Notes: generated from the sequence alone by a model not told the origin. DNA of 64,000 nucleotides from Trichocoleus sp. FACHB-46 (GCF_014695385.1 NZ_JACJOD010000034.1:1-64000), one strand, 5' to 3'. Numbered from the stretch's first letter, positions 43,309 through 53,128 are shown. Numbers and translations are program-made.

Positions 43309-44703
43309 TTATTTCTTTGCTAAATTTGCCAGGTCAGTTCTTGCAACGGGCAAATCTAACCAACTGCTTAGTTCGTAAGCCAACCAGTCAAGCTCTGGCT
43401 TTGTCAGGCGGCCTCTACCACCCAACTCAAATTCTTTAGTTCCAGCCCAAAGTTTTATTTGAGGAGGAACAATAATGATATTTCCCTCTAAATCCTTTCG
43501 CCGAAAAATGTGCGTTAGTTCGAGTTCAAAAATATTGTGTCTAGCTTCACTAAGATATAAATATTTCCACCCAAGTATCTCATGGGACAAAGAGACTTCC
43601 AGTTGAGTCAAGCAGAACCTAACTTGAGCAAAGAGAGTGTGGAAAATGCCCCCAATTGTTACAAAAACTGGAAGAAGTACAATTGGCCAAAAGATCTGAA
43701 TATCAATTATGGCGGCAGGCAAAATCAAGGTCGCTCCTGCTATTAATCCAATCCATGCTTTAGCGATAAGTTCAACAACATCGAAGCCCTTAGGTGGAAT
43801 CAAAATCTCTAACATTTGTCTGGTATTTCTAACTGTGACCTTGCTACCAGCAGGTTTCCTAGCGCCTGCCGATGACAAACCATATTTCTGTAAATCAGGT
43901 GTTTCTAAAGCTTCTAACGCCTGATTTGTAGATTTGGGGCGTAGCTCTACATCCGGTTCTGTCATCCACTTGAGCCAATCTCTAAGTGATTGGCTGAGGT
44001 TAGTACGATCCTCAAACAGAATTTGCATCTTCCGCTGCGGCAGTTGGTTGGGGTGTTGGCCTGTTGCTAAATAAATTAGCGTTGCTCCCAAAGCATAGAG
44101 ATCAGAAGCAGGCGTGGTTTGTCCTCCAAATTGCTCAAATGGCATGTAGCCGTAGGTGCCAACAATGGTTCTTGTCCCATCCTGAACTGTGGTTTGGACA
44201 GAACCAAAGTCAATCAGGTAGATTTGTCCCAGACTATGACCACTGCGATCGCCTAGCAAAATATTGCTGGGTTTAATATCTCGATGCACAACCGCAGGCT
44301 GGCGGCTATGGAGGTAGTCTAAAATTCCTAGAAGTTCTTTCGCGATCGCTTTGAGTTCTGCCTCGCTAAAAGTTCGTCCAGACTGTACCCAATCCTGTAA
44401 AGGCTTCGACTCAATGTAAGTTTGAACCAGCGCAAAACCCTTGCCTAATTCAGTTTCGACGTCAAAGTAGTCAAGATATTTAGGGATAGCTGAATGATTC
44501 AGGGATTTGAGGACTTCCGCCTCTCGTTCAAAAAGTTTTAGATCTTGCCAAGTAAAGCTAGGGCCAAAGAGCAATAACTTGATAACAACAGGTAACTTTG
44601 TTTGCAGATCCTTTGCTAGAAAAGTTTTACGACCAGCCTGATGGCCTAGCAGAGATTGAATGCGGTAGCGATCGCACAAAACTTGGTTAACGAGTTGATC
44701 CAT
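43309..44703 (-). CDS. Serine/threonine protein kinase with membrane-spanning C-terminal domain
   Basis: A 464-residue Hanks-type kinase. The kinase domain (about 12-285) shows the VIKLL lysine, HRDIKPSNILL (about 138-148) with the catalytic Asp, DFGSV (about 163) and a GTYGYMPFEQF activation segment end, so it should be active. The glycine-rich loop reads LGHQAGRKT, less canonical than usual. After a linker, two hydrophobic helices (about 315-330 and 336-358) are embedded in a C-terminal region that ends with EFELGGRGRLTKPELDWLAYELSSWL. The same terminal block occurs in the kinase at 57783, which lacks the helices. The physiological signal is unknown. Confidence 0.93.
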   Translation of the reverse strand: MDQLVNQVLCDRYRIQSLLGHQAGRKTFLAKDLQTKLPVVIKLLLFGPSFTWQDLKLFEREAEVLKSLNHSAIPKYLDYFDVETELGKGFALVQTYIESKPLQDWVQSGRTFSEAELKAIAKELLGILDYLHSRQPAVVHRDIKPSNILLGDRSGHSLGQIYLIDFGSVQTTVQDGTRTIVGTYGYMPFEQFGGQTTPASDLYALGATLIYLATGQHPNQLPQRKMQILFEDRTNLSQSLRDWLKWMTEPDVELRPKSTNQALEALETPDLQKYGLSSAGARKPAGSKVTVRNTRQMLEILIPPKGFDVVELIAKAWIGLIAGATLILPAAIIDIQIFWPIVLLPVFVTIGGIFHTLFAQVRFCLTQLEVSLSHEILGWKYLYLSEARHNIFELELTHIFRRKDLEGNIIIVPPQIKLWAGTKEFELGGRGRLTKPELDWLAYELSSWLDLPVARTDLANLAKK

Positions 44704-44835
44704 TGCTTTAGGAACGTAGCAGGGCGAAGAATTCAGCTAAATGTTTGTCTGTTCATTCGCCAACTATTTCGTCTTCTGCAATAACTCGTTACACTTGGTC
44801 CTGAGCTTAGTGCAGAGTGGTCAATCAAGAAAAGC

Positions 44836-45387
44836 TTATTCTGCGGTTCGTTGCCACCAAGGTTGTTTTAGGCTGGGGAATCGTTGCATTGCCTGACTGA
44901 GCAATGAATTGACTGCCTCAACCGGAGGTAAAATTCCATCTACCGTGATGACATTTTCTTCGGGGCTAATGGAGTCAAAGGCAGCGATTTGGCTTTGCAG
45001 CATGGCAGACTGCATGTAGTGATTTTGTCGTTGAGTGAGGCGGCGCTCCAGTTCTGTATGCGGTACTTCAAGGTAAACCAGTTGGACACGCCCTGAAGCG
45101 GCTAGGTGGTTGCGGTAGGAGAGTTTGAGCGCAGAACAAGTGATGACCGTCTCTCGATTGCGATCGCCAGCGCGTTGAATATCATCCTCGATTTCTAAGA
45201 GCCATTGTCGACGGTCTGCGTCTTGCAAAGGTTGGTGGGACAGCATTTTGAGGATGTTGGCCTGGGGATGGCGGCGATCGCCCTCTAAAAAGTCACTTTC
45301 TAAGCGCTCGGATAGCAATCGCCCTACTACCGTCTTCCCTGATCCAGCTACCCCCATCATGATCCAGACCAATGGACAGTCGTTCAT
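44836..45387 (-). CDS. gntK: Gluconokinase, GntK/IdnK type
   Basis: A 183-residue P-loop kinase phosphorylating D-gluconate to 6-phosphogluconate. Walker A is GVAGSGKTVVG (13-23), followed by FLEGDRRHPQANILKMLSHQPLQ (written as two adjacent blocks at 34-56), ITCSALKLSYRNHL (the CSALK motif) and QRQNHYMQSAMLQSQ (lid). The length agrees with the family. GDRRHP replaces the usual GD.LHP, a small change. The gene starts 20 bases after the GT2-FkbM gene's... orientation-matched partner is downstream at 45408-47063, so both are on the minus strand and could be co-transcribed with it as the first gene. Confidence 0.93.
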   Translation of the reverse strand: MNDCPLVWIMMGVAGSGKTVVGRLLSERLESDFLEGDRRHPQANILKMLSHQPLQDADRRQWLLEIEDDIQRAGDRNRETVITCSALKLSYRNHLAASGRVQLVYLEVPHTELERRLTQRQNHYMQSAMLQSQIAAFDSISPEENVITVDGILPPVEAVNSLLSQAMQRFPSLKQPWWQRTAE

Positions 45388-45407
45388 TTCTGCCTCACAA
45401 CCTGAAG

Positions 45408-47063
45408 TTAGACACGAGTAAATAACAGGTTAAATACCTTAGTGGTGTCGCAATATTGGTTAGGTTCTAGCTTAACTAAATTGGGCGAACTAGCTTGCAT
45501 TAAATAAGCGTCATATCCGAGCGATCGCATCCATTCTCGCAGTTCAGTTTCGTTGGTTCCCATTTGCTGTAAACCGAAACGATTGACTTCAGAAATAATG
45601 TAAGGAACTCGATGAGTTTTCAGAATGTTTATACTGCCCTTCAAAACTTGCAACTCTGCGCCTTCGGTGTCAATTTTAATCATCTTAGGCGGGATAGAGT
45701 TTTGGTCAGTCAAGGCTTGGTCTAGCGTGGTAACACTAACCTTCTTTGTTGCTTGGCTCATCCGACTTTTTTGATTAAATTGGTGCGCTCCCACATTCCA
45801 CAAAGCATGACCACCATCATTATCTAAATTGACAAAAAATTGGGCTTCTTTTGTTTCAGCTCCTAAAGCAACATTAAAAACCTTGAGATTTGGGAGTTGA
45901 TTCAGTTCAATGTTTTCTAAGATCTTTTTGTAGTTCGCCGACTCCATTTCAAAAGCCAGCACACTACCCGAACCACCAACCAAAGTAGCTGCTAAAAGAG
46001 AGAAATAGCCCACATGTGCCCCAATATCAATAAAGCGATCGCCGGGACGCAACGTTTGAATCAAAAAATCAGAAACTTCTGTTTCATACAGCTTGCCAGC
46101 GCTAAAACGCGACAGCATGAGTTGCTGGGTATATTTTTCCGCATCCAAGTACAGCTTTAACTGTTTGGTTTCTTGGTTACTAGTAATTGATAAATTCACC
46201 ACTTGGGTTTTAGTGGGCGAAACGGCAGGTTGCCTGGTAGGGGCGATCGCGCCATTGGCATCGTTGAAGATCGTAGGCCGACCAATCGGAGACAAGCCAG
46301 GTTGCAAAGTCACAGGACCATGCATGACTGTGGCAATTCTGCGAGCATCGGCTTCTCGATATGGGGCGGTTCTGCCAAACAAATCCATATCTCGTCGCAC
46401 CGCAGGCTTAAGATTTCCCTGAGAGTCCACCTGCTTGAACTCGTAAGTGGAATCAATTTCAGCCTTGCCATAGCCCCAATGCAAATGCTCTGTCAACACA
46501 TCGGGAATGTAGTGCAAGCGCCCGACTCGCTTGGCAATATCCATAATCCACAGATCATCATACAAACACTCAAAAATGCCTGTAATGAAGTAGCCCAACG
46601 TTAAACACCATTTGCGGCTGACAATGGGGAAGGTGCATAGCTTCTCGCCCCAGTGACCTTCGTTGAACCACATGCAAAAAATCTCATCTGGGAATTTTGC
46701 GGTTTCTTGGTCGAGTCGCGTATCCCACCCTGCGTCGTTATAAATTTGGTCATCAGCGGCCATGACTAGAAGATCGCCTTGGGAAGCAGTCGCCAAGGCA
46801 TTCCAGGCTTTAGAAACCCCAATTGGCTCGTTGACCATCAAGAAGCACTGCTTTAAGCGGTTGAGTTCTGTTTTATGAGCTTTCAGTTGCTCCACGTAGT
46901 CCAGTTTGGTGGAGTCGTCGGTATCTACATAAAATAAAACCTCGACTCTTTCCGGATGGTGCGCGGTTTTCAGCACACTTAAGACGAGACGGAGGGCTTT
47001 ATCAGGTCGTCCTCGCGTGGGGCAAAGCAAGGAGATCGTTTTCAGCGGCGTTGACATGCTCAA
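45408..47063 (-). CDS. GT2-type glycosyltransferase fused to FkbM-family methyltransferase
   Basis: A 551-residue bifunctional protein. The N-terminal part (about 8-235) is a glycosyltransferase-2-like domain: ISLLCPTRGRPDKALRL, EVLFYVDTDDS and a DDQIYN acidic site in LLVMAADDQIYND. A linker (about 235-330) leads to a FkbM-type SAM-dependent methyltransferase (about 335-545), with IDIGAHVGYFSLLAA (motif I) and MIKIDTEGAELQVLKG (the IDVEGxE-type hallmark). Such fusions typically build or decorate surface glycans. It is divergent from the TPR/O-GlcNAc-transferase-like gene at 47374 and is followed by gntK 20 bases on. Confidence 0.9.
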   Translation of the reverse strand: MSMSTPLKTISLLCPTRGRPDKALRLVLSVLKTAHHPERVEVLFYVDTDDSTKLDYVEQLKAHKTELNRLKQCFLMVNEPIGVSKAWNALATASQGDLLVMAADDQIYNDAGWDTRLDQETAKFPDEIFCMWFNEGHWGEKLCTFPIVSRKWCLTLGYFITGIFECLYDDLWIMDIAKRVGRLHYIPDVLTEHLHWGYGKAEIDSTYEFKQVDSQGNLKPAVRRDMDLFGRTAPYREADARRIATVMHGPVTLQPGLSPIGRPTIFNDANGAIAPTRQPAVSPTKTQVVNLSITSNQETKQLKLYLDAEKYTQQLMLSRFSAGKLYETEVSDFLIQTLRPGDRFIDIGAHVGYFSLLAATLVGGSGSVLAFEMESANYKKILENIELNQLPNLKVFNVALGAETKEAQFFVNLDNDGGHALWNVGAHQFNQKSRMSQATKKVSVTTLDQALTDQNSIPPKMIKIDTEGAELQVLKGSINILKTHRVPYIISEVNRFGLQQMGTNETELREWMRSLGYDAYLMQASSPNLVKLEPNQYCDTTKVFNLLFTRV

Positions 47064-47373
47064 GATCCTCGATCAGGCAAAATTCTAGGGGATTAGCAAA
47101 GTGGGGCAACTCACTTTAGCGAGTGGCAAAGGCTCAAGCCATTCGTTCAACTCAACAACAGCTAGCCTCTATTTCTCTTGATCATTCCCAACATAATGTC
47201 TATCTGAAAGCGCAACTCAGCTTTTGTGAGGCAATCTGGGACCGAGTTTTGATATTGAGCTTTGAGATGCGGGGTTGGGTAGGGAATGCTGGAGTCGGTG
47301 TAGCGTTAAAGTTACAGACTTGAGATGAGACAAGTTTGCAGGCAAGATTCAGTGGAGCAAGGCATTGGGCGGT
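47064..47373. promoter_or_regulatory. Divergent region between two glycosyltransferase genes
   Basis: These 310 bp separate the GT2-FkbM gene and the TPR/OGT-like gene. The open frame of 66 codons here has no ribosome-binding site or protein-like composition and is not called. Promoters for both genes should lie here. Confidence 0.35.
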
Positions 47374-49233
47374 ATGGTGAATATTTCTGAAGCTTCGGCG
47401 ATCGCACTCCAACATTTTCAGGCCAAGCGGTGGTCTGAAGCTGAGCAAATCTATCGGCAAATTTTGCAGCAGCAACCCAACCAAGTTGAGGCTCTGTCTC
47501 AGTTAGGGCTGATTGCTCAACAACAAGGGCAGATTCAAGCGGCAACTCAGTATTGGCACCAAGCGGCAACCCAATATTGCCAGCTGGCTCTGGCCTGCTT
47601 CAACCGTCGCCAACTCGATCAAGCGATCACTTACTACCAGCAAGCGCTAGCCCTGCAACCTACCGCCTCCGACATTCATACCAACTTAGGTAATGTTTAC
47701 CAAGACTTGGGCCAAGCGGAAGCCGCGATCGCCTCTTACCAGAAAGCTCTAACTCTCAAGCCCGATTCGGCTGAGGCCCACAACAACCTCGGCAATATGT
47801 ACAAACGCCAAGGTCAGTTGGCAGAAGCCAGCACCCACTACCAGCGAGCAGTAGTGCTACGCCCTGACTTGGCCGAAACCTACAACAACTTGGGCAACGT
47901 GCTCAAAGACCAAGGACGGATGACGGAGGCGATCGCGGCTTATCGGCAGGCGATCGCGATGAAACCCGGTTTGATGGAAGCGAAGAGTAATCTGCTGTTC
48001 TCGCTGCACTACGACAGCACCCACGACCCGGAGACAATTTTTGCTGAGCACAAACGCTGGGCCGAACAGTATGCCGAGCCGCTGACTCAAGCGGCGACGC
48101 CACACTTAAATGATCGAACTCGCGATCGCCGTTTGCGGATTGGTTATGTCTCCCCAGACTTTAACGCCCATCCGGTGGGATTTTTCATCGGCTCTGTACT
48201 CGCGGCTCACGACCATGCCAACTATGAGGTGTTCTGCTACGCTAATCTGCTGGCCGCTGATGGCTTGACCGAGCAATTCCGCCGCTTTGCTGATGGCTGG
48301 CGCGACATTATTAGCCTTAGTGACGAGCAAGTAGCCCAGTTGGTCCGCCAAGACCAGATTGATATTTTGGTGGATTTAGCAGGACATACGGCTGGCAACC
48401 GCATTTTGGTGTTCGCGCATAAACCTGGGCCGATCCAAGTGACTTACTTGGGTTACCCCAACACCACAGGCTTGTCAGCGATCGATTACCGCCTGACTGA
48501 TACCTGGGCCGATCCCGTAGGAGTGGCTGATACTCGTCACACCGAGAGCTTAGTGCGGCTACCCCGTGGCTTTCTCTGCTACCAAGCAGCACAAAACGCC
48601 CCAACTGTAGAAGCATTGCCCGCGCTGACGAAGGGATACGTCACCTTTGGCTCCTTTAATAACTTGGCCAAGGTGACACCAGAAGTGATTGCAACTTGGG
48701 CCAATATCCTCAAGGCCGTACCCCAATCTCAGATGGTTTTGAAATACAAAGCTTTGACTGATGCGGCTACTCGTCAGCGCTTTCATGATTTGTTCACTCA
48801 ACATGGCGTGACTAGCGATCGCATCCACCTACTAGGGCACGTCTCTTCTTTTGCCGAGCACTTAGCCCTTTATCACCAAATCGACATTGGCCTTGACAGC
48901 TTCCCCTACAACGGCACTACCACCACCTGTGAAGCGCTATGGATGGGGATTCCGGTGATTACTCTGGCTGGCAAAAGTCATGCGGCTAGGGTGGGGATGA
49001 GCTTGTTAGCCAATCTAGGGCTGACCGATTTGATTGCTGTGTCTTCAAACGAGTATGTAGCATTGGCCAAACGTTTAGCCGAAGACCGCGATCGCCTACG
49101 CTATCTCAGATCCAATTTGCGCTATCTGATGTCGCGATCGCCTCTAACAAATGGGCGCGGTTTTACTCAAACGCTCGAAAGCCTGTATCGGCAAATGTGG
49201 CATCGCTGGTGTGACGCGCCAAGCAAGCCGTAG
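47374..49233 (+). CDS. TPR protein with O-GlcNAc-transferase-like (GT41) domain
   Basis: A 619-residue protein. At least five TPRs (about 5-200) include repeated NLGNVYQDLGQAEAAIASYQKAL-type units, here ending in ALTLKPDSAEAHNNLGN. The C-terminal catalytic region (about 240-610) is of the SPINDLY/OGT family: RLRIGYVSPDFNAHPVGFF, DLAGHTAGNRI, VTYLGYPNTTGL, YVTFGSFNNLAKVTP, HLLGHVSS and LDSFPYNGTTTTCEALWMG. It is cytosolic. Bacterial relatives glycosylate proteins or lipids; the acceptor is unknown. The frame extends to TTG 47365 but ATG 47374 is preferred (MVNISEAS), with GGAG and AAGG upstream. Confidence 0.92.
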   Translation: MVNISEASAIALQHFQAKRWSEAEQIYRQILQQQPNQVEALSQLGLIAQQQGQIQAATQYWHQAATQYCQLALACFNRRQLDQAITYYQQALALQPTASDIHTNLGNVYQDLGQAEAAIASYQKALTLKPDSAEAHNNLGNMYKRQGQLAEASTHYQRAVVLRPDLAETYNNLGNVLKDQGRMTEAIAAYRQAIAMKPGLMEAKSNLLFSLHYDSTHDPETIFAEHKRWAEQYAEPLTQAATPHLNDRTRDRRLRIGYVSPDFNAHPVGFFIGSVLAAHDHANYEVFCYANLLAADGLTEQFRRFADGWRDIISLSDEQVAQLVRQDQIDILVDLAGHTAGNRILVFAHKPGPIQVTYLGYPNTTGLSAIDYRLTDTWADPVGVADTRHTESLVRLPRGFLCYQAAQNAPTVEALPALTKGYVTFGSFNNLAKVTPEVIATWANILKAVPQSQMVLKYKALTDAATRQRFHDLFTQHGVTSDRIHLLGHVSSFAEHLALYHQIDIGLDSFPYNGTTTTCEALWMGIPVITLAGKSHAARVGMSLLANLGLTDLIAVSSNEYVALAKRLAEDRDRLRYLRSNLRYLMSRSPLTNGRGFTQTLESLYRQMWHRWCDAPSKP

Positions 49234-49384
49234 TTTCCTTTCAGAACCGTGTTTACCGACAGCTTATGGACGCTTGAATCTTTGTCAAAGATTTTATTCG
49301 CTCGGTAAAAATACGGTTGTAGCTCAGGCTGATTCTTTCGATAAATGAGTGAAGTTGATTGTACAGCCATACCCCTGCCTCTCT

Positions 49385-49729
49385 ATGACTGCAAATTCTG
49401 GATCACCCTCAGAACCCCCCAAAGGACAAGGATTTAAAGTAACCCTAACTCAGGGCATTATTGGTGCTGTCTCGCTGGCTGGTACGACTGCCATTCCCCT
49501 GCTAGTCAATCGGTATCTAGCTCCTCCAACTGCCGCAGAAAGCCCCGCTCCAGCCGCTCAAGTATCGCCTGCGCCAGCTACAACTCAGGCATCGCCTTCA
49601 GCGGTTCCTGCTGCGGCTCCTGGTCAGGTAGTTCCAGGACAGACAGTCCAAACGCAAACCGGAAGCGTCATGCAACTGCCAGTAGAGCCCGTAGAAGGCA
49701 AAAACGGCAAAAAGAAAAAGCACGACTAG
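49385..49729 (+). CDS. Single-helix membrane protein with Ala/Pro-rich tail
   Basis: A 114-residue protein from ATG 49385 (MTANSGSPSEPPKG); the frame opens further upstream at GTG 49349. One helix is predicted (about 22-42, LTQGIIGAVSLAGTTAIPLLV), followed by a low-complexity tail of Ala, Pro, Gln, Val and Ser, ending in a lysine cluster (KNGKKKKHD). No family is recognisable. The tail could span the periplasm or simply be disordered. A hairpin terminator lies after it. Confidence 0.6.
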   Translation: MTANSGSPSEPPKGQGFKVTLTQGIIGAVSLAGTTAIPLLVNRYLAPPTAAESPAPAAQVSPAPATTQASPSAVPAAAPGQVVPGQTVQTQTGSVMQLPVEPVEGKNGKKKKHD

Positions 49730-49813
49730 GGTCAAGCAACTCAAGCCGCAAATTGCTACAAGGCTTCTCTCAAAGGGTGCATCACAACTAGTTTGCAGAA
49801 AATTTGAGCGTTG

Positions 49814-49848
49814 GAGGTGGGTGTCAAAACTCACCTCTTCGTGTTTTT
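49814..49848 (+). terminator. Probable rho-independent terminator
   Basis: GAGGTG pairs with CACCTC (plus further weak pairs) and TTTTT occurs at 49844-49848 after a few bases. It ends the transcript of the single-helix membrane protein. Confidence 0.5.
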
Positions 49849-49879
49849 AAGGCACTTTCGGGATGAGTACCTGTTGCCC

Positions 49880-50740
49880 TTACTGCCCCAGATAAGCCTC
49901 TAAAACTTCGGAGTTCGTTTGAATTTCACTAGGACTGCCCACTGCCAAATTGCGGCCTTCTGCCAAAACCCAAACGCGATCGCACAGCGACATAATCACG
50001 TCCATATTGTGCTCAATAATCAGGAACGTCAGCCCTTCACGATTCCAGGTAGTGATGTGTTCGCAGATTTGGTTGATCAGGGTAGGATTCACGCCAGCCG
50101 CAGGTTCGTCCAGCAAAATCAGTTTGGGCTGCACCATCAAAGCACGCGCCATCTCTAGCAATTTGCGCTGACCACCGGAAAGCGCTCCTGCATACTCATG
50201 GGTCATATGCGTCAAGCCTACCGACTCTAAAATGGCGTAGGCTCGCTCCTTTAACTGCTTTTCTTCCTTAGCCACCTGGCGAAACTGCAAGCAAGCGCTC
50301 CAGAAATTTTCTCCCGTCTGATGTTGAGCCGCCAGCAGCATATTTTCTAGCACCGACAGCCGGGACAACACCCGCGCTACCTGGAAAGTACGAATCATGC
50401 CTTGCTGAGCAATTTGATGGGGTTGTAGTTGTTGAATCGGTTCACCATCAAAAATCACCCGCCCTTGATCGGGGCGAATAAAGTTAGACAGCAAGTTAAA
50501 CAACGTTGTTTTACCCGCACCATTGGGGCCAATTAGTCCAGTGATACTACCCTGAGCCACCTCGATCGCGGCATTATCCACGGCTTTGATGCCGCCAAAG
50601 CTCTTGGAGAGGCCACTCGCTGCTAAAAGGGGAACCTGGGGTTGGGGTCTCCGGTCTTCCACCTCGGTCAAAATTTCTTCTAAGCCTTGCTGCGGCACTG
50701 CTTCCGGCAAAACATCGGGAGACTTGGGATCATCGACCAA
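49880..50740 (-). CDS. Branched-chain/neutral amino-acid ABC transporter ATPase (LivG/NatA type)
   Basis: A 286-residue ATP-binding subunit of a HAAT-family transporter. Walker A is GPNGAGKTT (about 72-80), the signature LSGGQRK (about 189-195), Walker B LILLDEPAAGVNP and the H-loop IIEHNMD. The LivG-type QGMIRTFQVARVL segment is present. The N terminus has about 40 extra residues (acidic, Gln-rich). It overlaps the permease gene by 11 bases. In other cyanobacteria the homologous NatA works with NatB-E in neutral amino-acid uptake; the LivF, LivH and binding-protein genes are not in this window. Confidence 0.92.
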   Translation of the reverse strand: MVDDPKSPDVLPEAVPQQGLEEILTEVEDRRPQPQVPLLAASGLSKSFGGIKAVDNAAIEVAQGSITGLIGPNGAGKTTLFNLLSNFIRPDQGRVIFDGEPIQQLQPHQIAQQGMIRTFQVARVLSRLSVLENMLLAAQHQTGENFWSACLQFRQVAKEEKQLKERAYAILESVGLTHMTHEYAGALSGGQRKLLEMARALMVQPKLILLDEPAAGVNPTLINQICEHITTWNREGLTFLIIEHNMDVIMSLCDRVWVLAEGRNLAVGSPSEIQTNSEVLEAYLGQ

Positions 50741-52034
50741 GGGTTAATTCCTCCTTTTTACCTAGAATGCCTTGGGGTCGCCACATCATCACGACAATCA
50801 AGATCAAGCCAATGATCATGACGCGGAATGCGCCTAATCTCGCATCGTCTAGCGGCACAATGTCTTTCAGGACAAACCGCGTTAACGTGTTGTAGGCCCA
50901 GAAAATTGTCCCACCCAGCAAGGTGCCGACGTTATTCCCAGCGCCACCCAAAACCACAATCGTCCAAGCTTGAAATGTGATTAGGGGAATGAAGCCGTCG
51001 GGGTTGATGAAGGTGAGCTGCCAAGCGTAGAAGGCTCCCGCGATACCAGCGATCGCGCCCCCTAGCATTAGTGATTGCAGCTTGTACCAAAACACATTTT
51101 TGCCTAGGGCTTTGGCAACTTCCTCATCTTCTCGAATCGCCTTCAACACTCGGCCCCAAGGCGATCGCACCAGCCACTCTAACAAGCTAAACAAAATCGC
51201 CAGCACCACCACCAGCAACAACATCAGCCCTGCCTTGTAGGAGTAGTTGTAGAGGGCGTTCGCACCAATGCTATACATCCACAAGCCTAAAATCGAGCAC
51301 AAGGAGACGCTAAACAAAGCCAAACCTGCGGCCCATTCTGACAAGCGAGCCACTAGGGTTTTAGCGATCGCGATGTAAACCCAGCCTACCCCGACCAAAG
51401 CGATCAACAGGCCCAAGCCTAACAGCTCTGGCGAAAGGGCACGGCTTAGTTTGAGCTGTTGCATCACAACTCCGACTCCCCCTAGGAGCAAGACGAGTGA
51501 GCCCGTGTAGCCACCCCAAACCAACGCATTTCTAATCGCGGCGGGACGAGACACTGTCTTGAGGCGTTGCTGCACCCACTGCCAAAGCTTCCAGTAGGCC
51601 AAACCGACCACTACCGTCAGCAGAGCAATCATGCCGCCTCTCGTGAAGGCATTCGGGTTAAATTTGTCCAGCGGTAGGGGATAGCCATACACACCCCGCG
51701 CTCCTCGCGTTAGCCACTCTTCATTCAGGGCTACGAGTCGCACCACTTCAGACACGCCAATTGTCACGATCGCCAAATAGTCTTCTCGTAAGCGGAGGGT
51801 AGAAAAGCCGATCAACAAGCCTAGCAAGGCAGCCAAAGCCGCACCAGCTAAGACTGCAATGGGTAGGGGTATCCCAGTTAGCGTCAGTAAAACGGTGGTA
51901 TAGGCTCCGACCGTCATAAAGGCAACATGACCAAAGTTGATCAGACCTGTAAAACCCCACTGCAAATTCAAGCCCAAGCTAAAGAGAGCATAGGTTGCAG
52001 TGAAAATAATTAACTGGACAATGTAGCCTTCCAT
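50730..52034 (-). CDS. Branched-chain/neutral amino-acid ABC transporter permease (LivM/NatC type)
   Basis: A 434-residue permease with about ten membrane helices. GLNLQWGFTGLINFGHVAFM near the N terminus and the late LVRSPWGRVLKAIREDEEVAKALGKN loop (coupling helix for the ATPase) are LivM hallmarks, as is GAIAGIAGAFYAW. It is about 80-100 residues longer than typical bacterial LivM, the extra part lying around 140-280 with added hydrophobic segments, a form I associate with the cyanobacterial NatC group. The LivG-type gene overlaps its end. Confidence 0.92.
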   Translation of the reverse strand: MEGYIVQLIIFTATYALFSLGLNLQWGFTGLINFGHVAFMTVGAYTTVLLTLTGIPLPIAVLAGAALAALLGLLIGFSTLRLREDYLAIVTIGVSEVVRLVALNEEWLTRGARGVYGYPLPLDKFNPNAFTRGGMIALLTVVVGLAYWKLWQWVQQRLKTVSRPAAIRNALVWGGYTGSLVLLLGGVGVVMQQLKLSRALSPELLGLGLLIALVGVGWVYIAIAKTLVARLSEWAAGLALFSVSLCSILGLWMYSIGANALYNYSYKAGLMLLLVVVLAILFSLLEWLVRSPWGRVLKAIREDEEVAKALGKNVFWYKLQSLMLGGAIAGIAGAFYAWQLTFINPDGFIPLITFQAWTIVVLGGAGNNVGTLLGGTIFWAYNTLTRFVLKDIVPLDDARLGAFRVMIIGLILIVVMMWRPQGILGKKEELTLGR

Positions 52035-52194
52035 GCCAAAGTTGACAACAGCAATAGGGGAACAGAAATCGTGGAATCGGTGGAGTCTGAGTCGAGCGAT
52101 CGCCCTAAGCGCCCTAAAAAGTTACAGCGATCAGGGGGAAGCTGGGCAATCGGATTGTACCGCAGTCCGAGAGCAGACAAGTATCAAGGGCAAC

Positions 52195-52890
52195 TTACAC
52201 CTCCTGATCCTTCAACCACTTCTCATACAAATCGGGGCGGCGATCGCGAGTGCGTTGAATCTGCTGTTCTTGTCGCCAGCGATCGATTTCAGCATGGTTT
52301 CCAGAGCGCAAAACGGCCGGCACTTCCCACTCGCGGAACACGGCGGGTCGAGTGTAGTGCGGATAATCAAGTAGACCCGCTTCAAAGCTTTCTGCCTTAA
52401 GGGATTCCTCTTTACCCACCGTTCCAGGCAGCAAACGCACCGTACCATTCAGCAGCGTCAGCGCCGGAATCTCACCACAGGTCAGCACAAAATCCCCTAA
52501 TGACACCTCACGAGTCACGAGGTGCAAGACTCGCTCATCCACTCCTTCGTAATGGCCACAAATCACCACCAGTTGGTCATAATTCGTTCCCAACTCCTGA
52601 AACATCGCCTGGTTCATCGTTTGGCCTTGGGGCGTCATTAAGATCACCTCTCGCCTCGGTAAAACAGGCAGGGATTCCACCGCCGCAAAAATTGGCTCTG
52701 GCTTCATCAACATGCCAACCCCACCTCCGTAGGGTTCATCATCCACACGTCGATGCTTGTCAGTCGCAAAATCACGCGGATTTGTGAGATGCACCGTAGC
52801 AATTTCTTTCGCTAAAGCCTTGCCTAACAAGCCCGAACTCAGCGGTGACGTAAAGAAGTCAGGAAACAAAGTAACAATGTCGAATCTCAC
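52195..52890 (-). CDS. trmD: tRNA (guanine-N1)-methyltransferase
   Basis: A 231-residue SPOUT-class enzyme making m1G37 in tRNAs, which prevents +1 frameshifting. It starts MRFDIVTLFPDFF; the trefoil-knot SAM site includes VVICGHYEGVDERV (about 108-121) and SLGDFVLTCGEIP (about 131-143). The LTGGE-type segment reads LTCGEIP, as in many cyanobacteria. The C-terminal domain has HYTRPAVF and SGNHAEIDRWR. The length is normal. It is upstream of the LivM-type gene on the same strand with a 160-bp gap. Confidence 0.97.
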   Translation of the reverse strand: MRFDIVTLFPDFFTSPLSSGLLGKALAKEIATVHLTNPRDFATDKHRRVDDEPYGGGVGMLMKPEPIFAAVESLPVLPRREVILMTPQGQTMNQAMFQELGTNYDQLVVICGHYEGVDERVLHLVTREVSLGDFVLTCGEIPALTLLNGTVRLLPGTVGKEESLKAESFEAGLLDYPHYTRPAVFREWEVPAVLRSGNHAEIDRWRQEQQIQRTRDRRPDLYEKWLKDQEV

Positions 52891-53064
52891 AAAACCCTAA
52901 CTTTTGAGAATGCAAATCTTGCCGAGACTGCTGACTATACCCTGAAACTGGCGCATACTTCTGATCGAGAGAGGCATTTGGCGATCGCTAGTGGGTAGCT
53001 CTCATGCCACCTTAAGAGCCGTCAGAAGAAATTAGGCAGTGATTTCTGAATTTCTTAAATTATG

Positions 53065-53093
53065 TTTAAATAATCTGACATTATGCCTATATT
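53065..53093 (+). promoter_or_regulatory. Possible promoter of cphB
   Basis: TTTAAA and TATATT hexamers are spaced by 17 bp, an acceptable sigma70-type arrangement, about 36 bases before the ATG at 53129. No NtcA consensus (GTA-N8-TAC) was noticed nearby. Confidence 0.35.
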
Positions 53094-53128
53094 AGTTAAG
53101 CTCCAGGGTTAAAACTGCATGGCACTGG

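Noticed and set aside
47123-47323. 66-codon frame upstream of the TPR/OGT-like gene
   Set aside because: It starts at GTG without a Shine-Dalgarno sequence, lies in a divergent promoter region and its composition looks random.
52033-52400. Open frames on the plus strand between the LivM-type gene and trmD
   Set aside because: They overlap trmD antisense, lack ribosome-binding sites and have no protein-like pattern.
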